Source of the DNA: Clostridiales bacterium
GTDB taxonomy: Bacteria > Bacillota > Clostridia > Oscillospirales > CAG-272
DNA: 64,000 bases
Direction: 5' to 3'
Assembly (NCBI GenBank): GCA_022791685.1
Contig: JAAVZO010000038.1
Span: 1-64,000 of the forward strand
Shown: positions 62,461 to 64,000 of the stretch, in pieces
Layout: every line of letters starts with the position of its first letter
How positions within the stretch are numbered: position 1 is the stretch's first letter
Notes under the pieces: model-generated
The model's input: the letters and a program-made list of their open reading frames with translations, nothing else
The model's database searches: none
What the model was told of the DNA's origin: nothing
Program-made: the position numbers and the translations under genes

Positions 62461-63387
62461 ATGGAATACATCCTTGAAACTAACGTGCTGAATAAGCGGT
62501 ACAAGCAGTTCAGCGCATTGAATAGACTGACAATGCACGTGCCAAAGGGCTCGATATACGGTTTTGTCGGAAAGAACGGCGCGGGTAAAACTACACTCAT
62601 CCGCATTATCTGCGGACTCCAGCCGCAAAGTGCCGGAAGCTATCGACTGTACGATGCCGAAGTATCATCAAACAGCAGCAGTGAAAAGCTCATAAAAGCA
62701 CGCCGACGCATGGGCGCAGTCGTCGAAACTCCGTCAATATACCTCGACATGAGCGCAGAGAAGAATCTACGTCAGCAATATGGCATTCTTGGTCTGCCGT
62801 CATACGACAGCATACCGGAGCTGCTCGAGCTGGTCGGGCTCGCAAATACCGGAAGCAAAAAAGCGCGCAACTTTTCGCTTGGTATGCGCCAGCGGCTCGG
62901 AATCGCTATCGCGCTCGCCGGCGACCCGGATTTTCTCGTGCTCGACGAGCCGATAAACGGACTCGACCCTCAGGGCATAATCGAAATGCGCGAGCTGATA
63001 TTGAAGCTCAACCGCGAGCAAGGTATTACCGTGCTGATATCGAGCCACATCCTCGATGAGCTTTCACGGCTCGCGACGCACTATGGTTTCATCGACAGCG
63101 GACGGCTTTTAAAGGAGATAAGCGCCGATGAGCTTGAAGCTGCGCTGCGAAAATGCCTGCGAATAGAAGTGAGCGACACAAAGCCGCTCGCAGCGGTGCT
63201 CGACAAAATGCAGCTCGAATACAAGATAGTGAGTGACAGCAAAGCCGACGTGTACGCGAAGGTGAATATTTCGCAGCTTACACTCGCGCTTGCAAATGTT
63301 GGCTGTGAGCTGATAAGCGCGCACGAGCGCGACGAAAGTCTCGAGAGCTACTACATGAGTCTGATCGGAGGTAAGTCAAATGAATAA
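62461..63387 (+). CDS. ABC transporter ATP-binding protein (bacitracin/lantibiotic exporter type)
   Basis: 308 residues from ATG 62461 (AAAGGTGAT upstream). Walker A GKNGAGKTT near residue 37, the Q-loop, signature FSLGMRQRLG near 141, Walker B FLVLDEPINGLDPQG near 160 and the H-loop in LISSHIL. The C-terminal extension (about 220-308) is that of the BcrA/lantibiotic-immunity subfamily. It powers the permease that begins eight bases before its own stop. The response regulator upstream probably induces the pair. Confidence 0.93.
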   Translation: MEYILETNVLNKRYKQFSALNRLTMHVPKGSIYGFVGKNGAGKTTLIRIICGLQPQSAGSYRLYDAEVSSNSSSEKLIKARRRMGAVVETPSIYLDMSAEKNLRQQYGILGLPSYDSIPELLELVGLANTGSKKARNFSLGMRQRLGIAIALAGDPDFLVLDEPINGLDPQGIIEMRELILKLNREQGITVLISSHILDELSRLATHYGFIDSGRLLKEISADELEAALRKCLRIEVSDTKPLAAVLDKMQLEYKIVSDSKADVYAKVNISQLTLALANVGCELISAHERDESLESYYMSLIGGKSNE

Positions 63388-64000
63388 GCTGATTCACGCC
63401 GGATTCAAACGGCTGTTTATCAATAAATTATTTTGGCTGTCATGTGCAGCAATGTTCGCAATCGGTACGTGCATTACGGCATTTATTCAAAATGTTGAAT
63501 CTATCGACCGGATATTCTTCATCTATACCCTGCCCGCTGGACTGCTTATCGCTGCCGTTGCGAGTATGTTCATCGGCACTGACTACAGCGACGGAACGCT
63601 GCGAAATAAGTTGATCGTCGGTCACAAGAGAAGTGATATTTACTTTTCTAATCTGATCCTGACCTTTGCCGCTGGAATAATCATATGTGCCGCTTATATA
63701 GTTCCAGTCCTCGCGATAGGACTGATACGTATCGGCGGGTTCTCAATAGAAACGAAGGTCGTGCTCGGGCTTTTCGGAATCACGGTCGCGCTTATCGCTG
63801 CATTCGCGGCAATAAACAACATGATTTCCATGCTGTCGAAAAACAAAGCCACTACAGTTATAATCTGTCTGATCCTATTCATAGTGCTGCTTTTAGCCGC
63901 TATGTTCTGTAACGCAAAGCTTGACGAGCCCGAATTCGAAACCGGTATTGTGATGACAGCGAACGGAATTGAGTTTTCCGACCCAGTACCGAATCCGCGC
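63380..64000 (+). CDS. ABC-2 type permease, cut by the window edge
   Basis: 207 codons are open to the last base without a stop, so the gene continues beyond the window. It starts at ATG 63380 with GGAGG inside the preceding gene. At least four hydrophobic helices are visible (residues about 18-37, 48-67, 95-116, 126-145, 155-173). The charged loop TDYSDGTLRNKLIVGHKRSDIY after the second helix matches ABC-2 permeases of lantibiotic/bacitracin exporters. It pairs with the ATPase at 62461. Confidence 0.85.
   Translation, partial: MNKLIHAGFKRLFINKLFWLSCAAMFAIGTCITAFIQNVESIDRIFFIYTLPAGLLIAAVASMFIGTDYSDGTLRNKLIVGHKRSDIYFSNLILTFAAGIIICAAYIVPVLAIGLIRIGGFSIETKVVLGLFGITVALIAAFAAINNMISMLSKNKATTVIICLILFIVLLLAAMFCNAKLDEPEFETGIVMTANGIEFSDPVPNPR

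Overview
The window reads as a chromosomal segment of an anaerobic, Gram-positive gut Clostridia-type bacterium (Oscillospiraceae or a related family; the exact lineage cannot be fixed from sequence alone). Supporting signs are GGAGG-type ribosome sites, very regular TTGACA-17-TATAAT promoters, a T-box leader, LPXTG/sortase pilus genes, PadR-DUF1700-DUF4097 and DUF362 proteins, and a bile salt hydrolase. Base composition is mixed. A few AT-richer genes (1542-2312, 23490-24161, 61756-62361) differ from their neighbours.

Layout. 1-7.2 kb: a DUF4886 esterase, two small unknown proteins, then a complete branched-chain amino acid ABC transporter (livK-H-M-G-F) behind one strong promoter. 7.4-15.1 kb: housekeeping and accessory enzymes (alpha/beta hydrolase, TRIC-type channel, DUF362 ferredoxin, solo Mrr nuclease, EEP phosphatase, SLOG protein, nitroreductase, GDSL hydrolase, metallophosphoesterase). 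15.3-19.9 kb: a rhamnosidase (GH78) overlapping an orphan sugar-binding lipoprotein, with a divergent AraC regulator. 19.9-22.6 kb: a T-box riboswitch in front of an XRE-cupin-acyl-CoA synthetase fusion. 22.7-29 kb: HAD, methyltransferase, nucleoside phosphorylase and flavin reductase genes, then trmO and a Cof phosphatase, then a second orphan solute-binding lipoprotein. 29.1-31.1 kb: an inverted duplication of a ribbon-helix-helix gene (one copy frameshifted), a SLOG protein and an AraC regulator. 31.1-36.5 kb: aroQ, aroE, yqeG and neighbours, including a 35-residue basic peptide gene, then pyrG. 36.7-39.8 kb: a triple-PepSY lipoprotein with a histidine-rich linker and a PadR-DUF1700-DUF4097 cassette. 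39.8-47.1 kb: a B12-type radical SAM enzyme, an aldo/keto reductase, an acetyltransferase, a glycolipid glucosyltransferase, a polysaccharide deacetylase, tRNA-Leu(UAG), and an amidohydrolase with a PnuC-like transporter.

47.1-57.9 kb is the most distinctive region. A seven-gene sortase-dependent pilus operon on the minus strand (coiled-coil protein, signal peptidase I, 1240-residue tip adhesin, major pilin, class C sortase, minor LPQTG pilin, second sortase) begins next to a tyrosine recombinase. The recombinase is enclosed by a perfect 19-bp inverted repeat. A promoter inside the enclosed segment points out towards the pilus genes, and a hairpin with a U-run lies in between. This has the architecture of a self-encoded DNA inversion switch for phase-variable pili; that is an inference that read data could test directly.

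58-64 kb: a bile salt hydrolase, a third orphan solute-binding lipoprotein with a C9 tract just after its lipobox, and an OmpR-type response regulator separated by a LUD-domain gene from an ABC exporter whose promoter carries repeated TCTTAAC half-sites. The last permease gene runs off the window edge.
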